Source: an uncultured Oscillospiraceae bacterium (GTDB taxonomy: Bacteria > Bacillota > Clostridia > Oscillospirales > Oscillospiraceae). Taken from it: 6,909 bases of DNA. The stretch lies in contig CAKTUT010000093.1 in NCBI GenBank assembly GCA_934621665.1, positions 1 through 6,909 of the forward strand. The letters run 5' to 3'. Of this stretch, positions 4,591 to 6,909 are shown piece after piece. The position numbers and the translations under genes are program-made. How positions within the stretch are numbered: position 1 is the stretch's first letter; each line of letters begins with the position of its first letter. The notes beneath the pieces were generated by a model that saw nothing but the letters and a program-made list of their open reading frames with translations, made no database searches and had not been told where the DNA came from.

Positions 4591-6306
4591 ATGGAAGCAA
4601 TCAACACATGGATGCAGCAGCTGCAGGCTGTAGGCTTTACAGCTGTCTATGCCAGCATCCTGCGCTATGTATTTCCGGCGCTGGCGCTGCTGATTCTGCT
4701 GCGCTGTGCGCGCTCACTGCTGGCATTCCGGCGTGAGCCGGAGGTCTGGGCGTGGCTGTCTACGCCAACCGGTGACCGTATCCCGGTGACGCACTGGGAG
4801 AGTCTGCTTGGCCGTTCAAAAAGCTGCGACGTGATTCTGGATTATCCGACAATTTCGCGTACGCACGCTGTTCTGACGCGCTATGATGACGGCAGCTGGA
4901 CGATCTCCGACGTCGGTTCAAAGGGCGGTATCTGCGTCAACGGCGAGGAGACGGCGATGAGCGTTGTCGCGTTCGGCGACCAAATTTCGCTTGGCGGCGT
5001 GGATTTTACGCTCGTTCCCATCACGAAAGAGCAGGAGCGTATTCAGGCGTCTGTCCGCACGCGGCCCGGCGGCGAAGTACACCCGGCGGTAACGCTTCTG
5101 TTCTTAACGATGTTTCAGATTCTGGCGTGTTTGCAGCTGATGCTGGCCATGGACAAGCCGCTTGTGGCAGCAGAGGGCTTTGGCGCGTTGGTTGTGATGC
5201 AGTGGGCGCTGTTTCTGGTATTCAAGCTGGTGCGGCGCAGCGGCTTTGATGTGGAGACGATTGCTTTTTTCCTGTCAACCATCGGCTTTTCCGTGATCTG
5301 CTCCAAGAGTCCGTCGTCACTCAAAAAAGAGGCTGCCGCCATGGCTGCAGGCATCTGCATGTTTTTGGCGCTGTGCTGGATGCTGCGCGATCTTGAGCGC
5401 GCGAAAAAGCTTCGCTATCTCGCGTCGGCGTTTGGTATTTTACTGCTGGCGGCAAACGTTTTGTTTGGCGTTGAGAAATTCGGCGCGAAAAACTGGATGC
5501 AAATCGGCCCGATTTCATTCCAGCCGTCTGAGCTGGTCAAAATCTGCTTTGTCTTTGCCGGCGCATCTACGCTTCAAAGGCTCATGACCAAGCGCAACCA
5601 CTTCCTGTTCATCGCATATTCTGCTGCCATCTGCGGCTGTCTTGCGCTGATGAATGACTTTGGCACGGCGATCATCTTCTTCGTTACGTTCCTGGTCACG
5701 GCGTTTATGCGTTCGGGTGATTTTGCCACCATGGGACTTGCCATCGCGGGAACCGGCTTTGCCGGTGTGCTGGTGCTGCGCTTTAAGCCCTATGCCATGC
5801 GGCGCTTTACCGTCTGGCGGCACGTGTGGGAAAACGCGCTGACCACCGGCTATTCTCAGACACGCGCTATGATGTGCATTGCCTCTGGCGGCCTGTTTGG
5901 CCTTGGGGCAGGGAAAGGCTGGCTCAAGTACGTTGCTGCGTCCGACACTGACCTTGTATTTGCATTCGTGTCGGAGGAGTGGGGACTGCTGCTGGCCGTG
6001 ATGATGGTTGTCGCAGTCGCCATTCTGGCAGCTTTTGTTGTGCGCTCCGTGCCGCTTGGAAGAAGCAGCTTCTATACTATCGGCGCGGCATCCGCCGTGA
6101 CGATTCTGGTGGTACAGACGATTCTGAACGTGTTTGGTACGGTGGATATTCTCCCGCTGACCGGCGTGACGTTCCCATTTGTGTCAAACGGCGGCTCAAG
6201 CCTGCTCTGCGTGTGGGGACTGCTGGCCTTTATCAAAGCGGCAGACACACGCCAGAATGCCAGCTTTGCTGTAAAGCTTCCGGAAAGAGGGGAGGATGCT
6301 GAATGA
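4591..6306 (+). CDS. FHA-domain SEDS glycosyltransferase (FtsW/RodA/SpoVE family)
   Basis: This 571-residue fusion joins a phosphothreonine-reading FHA domain to a peptidoglycan polymerase of the SEDS family. One N-terminal helix (about 22-40) is followed by the FHA domain (about 57-143) with LLGRSKSCD (72-80), SRTH (89-92) and VNG (116-118), then about ten membrane helices from residue 165 on. SEDS signatures include NWMQIGPISFQPSELVK (301-317), NDFGTA (355-360), a GGLFGLGAGKG loop (433-443), DTDLVFAFVSEE (452-463) and LPLTGVTFPFVSNGGSS (521-537); D454 lies where the catalytically important SEDS aspartate is expected. SEDS proteins polymerise lipid II glycan chains together with a class B PBP, and here the next gene is such a PBP, overlapping by four bases. 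AGGAG at 4580-4584 lies six bases before the ATG. The usual SEDS length is about 370-420 residues; the excess is the FHA part. Whether it serves division, elongation or sporulation cannot be told from sequence alone. Confidence 0.95.
   Translation: MEAINTWMQQLQAVGFTAVYASILRYVFPALALLILLRCARSLLAFRREPEVWAWLSTPTGDRIPVTHWESLLGRSKSCDVILDYPTISRTHAVLTRYDDGSWTISDVGSKGGICVNGEETAMSVVAFGDQISLGGVDFTLVPITKEQERIQASVRTRPGGEVHPAVTLLFLTMFQILACLQLMLAMDKPLVAAEGFGALVVMQWALFLVFKLVRRSGFDVETIAFFLSTIGFSVICSKSPSSLKKEAAAMAAGICMFLALCWMLRDLERAKKLRYLASAFGILLLAANVLFGVEKFGAKNWMQIGPISFQPSELVKICFVFAGASTLQRLMTKRNHFLFIAYSAAICGCLALMNDFGTAIIFFVTFLVTAFMRSGDFATMGLAIAGTGFAGVLVLRFKPYAMRRFTVWRHVWENALTTGYSQTRAMMCIASGGLFGLGAGKGWLKYVAASDTDLVFAFVSEEWGLLLAVMMVVAVAILAAFVVRSVPLGRSSFYTIGAASAVTILVVQTILNVFGTVDILPLTGVTFPFVSNGGSSLLCVWGLLAFIKAADTRQNASFAVKLPERGEDAE
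6291..6295 (+). promoter_or_regulatory. Ribosome binding site of the PBP gene inside the SEDS gene
   Basis: GGAGG, within the longer purine run AGAGGGGAGG, lies seven bases before the ATG at 6303-6305. The ATG overlaps the SEDS stop codon as ATGA, so translation of the two proteins is probably coupled, which suits a polymerase and its partner transpeptidase. Confidence 0.85.
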
Positions 6307-6909
6307 AAAAAGTATCCGCGCGCGCGTTTTTTGCGCTCCTGCTGGCCGGAATCCTGCTTGCCGGAACAATTGGCTTTGTCATCAGCTATTTTATAAACGC
6401 CGGCAAATGGGTCACGTTTTCCGGCAGCCCGCACGTCTATACCGGTACAAATCTCAACAGCGGCATTGTTACCGACCGTGATGGCACGCTGCTGCTGGAT
6501 TCGACAGACGGCCGCGCCTACTCGGACAATGCGGCGACGCGCACCTCGACGATGCATCTGCTTGGCGACCGCTATGGCTATGTTTACGCGCCGCTGCTGG
6601 GACATTTTGCCGACAGAATGATCGGCTATGATGTGGTGAACGGTTTGTACAAGCTCCGCGAGGAGACTGCCACTGCGCAGCTGACTATCAGTGCACATGT
6701 GCAGAATGTGGCGCTGCAGGCGCTGGCAGGGCGAAAAGGAACGGTTGGCGTATATAACTATCAGACCGGTGAAATTCTATGCGCTGTGTCCTCGCCGAGC
6801 TATGACCCGGACAATGTACCGGATATCGAAAATGACACAACCGGCGCATATAACGGTGTTTATGTAAACCGATTCTTTGATGCAGTCTACACGCCAGGCT
6901 CGATATACA
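6303..6909 (+). CDS. Class B penicillin-binding protein, PbpA-like (3' end missing)
   Basis: The first 202 residues are visible; the window ends inside the gene. A short cytoplasmic start (MKKVSAR) and one membrane helix (about 8-30) anchor the protein, leaving the rest outside the cell. GIVTDRDGTLL (54-64) is the beta strand and DRxG motif found just after the anchor in class B PBPs. LTISAHVQNVALQAL (127-141), GTVGVYNYQTGEIL (146-159) and SSPSYDPD (163-170) mark entry into the transpeptidase domain, and TPGSIY (197-202) is the PGSxxK box with S200 as the presumed acylated serine; its lysine would be the next codon, which begins with A. S200 is early compared with about 300 in division or elongation PBPs of E. 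coli, so this is a short PbpA-like protein without a large N-terminal pedestal. It should cross-link glycan strands made by the SEDS protein encoded just upstream. Confidence 0.9.
   Translation, partial: MKKVSARAFFALLLAGILLAGTIGFVISYFINAGKWVTFSGSPHVYTGTNLNSGIVTDRDGTLLLDSTDGRAYSDNAATRTSTMHLLGDRYGYVYAPLLGHFADRMIGYDVVNGLYKLREETATAQLTISAHVQNVALQALAGRKGTVGVYNYQTGEILCAVSSPSYDPDNVPDIENDTTGAYNGVYVNRFFDAVYTPGSIY

Noticed and set aside
6072..6698. Long open frame on the minus strand opposite the SEDS/PBP junction (208 codons)
   Set aside because: It is antisense to two clearly conserved genes, has no family signature and no convincing ribosome binding site.
1..6909. Phage-defence island, CRISPR array or mobile element
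   Set aside because: The only link is the WYL regulator, and no nuclease-helicase, methylase, reverse transcriptase, transposase, integrase or regularly spaced repeats are seen; the neighbours are repair and cell-wall genes.

Overview
The window looks like chromosomal housekeeping DNA from a moderately GC-rich Gram-positive anaerobe, most likely a gut Clostridia (Oscillospiraceae/Ruminococcaceae-like). The reasons are strong AGGAGG-type ribosome binding sites, an FHA-SEDS fusion next to a short class B penicillin-binding protein, a Clostridia-style WYL regulator, and codon use rich in G/C at third positions. The taxonomic call is inference; there is no rRNA or marker gene to settle it. I see no mobile element, CRISPR array, tRNA or rRNA, and the coding density is ordinary.

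Layout: (1) 1-1122 (+) is the 3' part of a gene of unknown function whose product contains two diverged copies of one repeat unit. (2) A 17-bp hairpin at 1129-1167 lies between this gene and the convergent gene that follows and can serve both as terminator. (3) 1170-2147 (-) encodes a WYL-domain transcriptional regulator. (4) A compact divergent control region (2148-2282) holds promoters facing both ways and a perfect 10-bp-arm inverted repeat. (5) 2283-3110 (+) encodes endonuclease IV (Nfo), an AP endonuclease, with all nine metal ligands of the family. (6) 3202-4536 (+) encodes an AI-2E family (UPF0118) membrane protein, followed by a GC-rich hairpin. (7) 4591-6306 (+) encodes a fused FHA-SEDS (FtsW/RodA/SpoVE) protein. 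It overlaps by four bases (ATGA) with (8) 6303->6909 (+), the N-terminal 202 residues of a short class B penicillin-binding protein, cut by the window edge at its active-site SxxK motif.

Two functional pairings stand out. The WYL regulator and nfo are divergent around a shared palindrome, which suggests that the regulator controls itself and/or a base-excision-repair enzyme; this is a plausible SOS-independent damage-response module. The FHA-SEDS protein and the PBP form a translationally coupled glycosyltransferase-transpeptidase pair. The attached phosphothreonine-reader domain implies control by a Ser/Thr kinase, resembling the Actinobacterial fha-rodA-pbpA-pkn clusters but with the reader fused to the polymerase. 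I did not find a wholly unknown multi-gene system; these two arrangements are the best candidates for follow-up.
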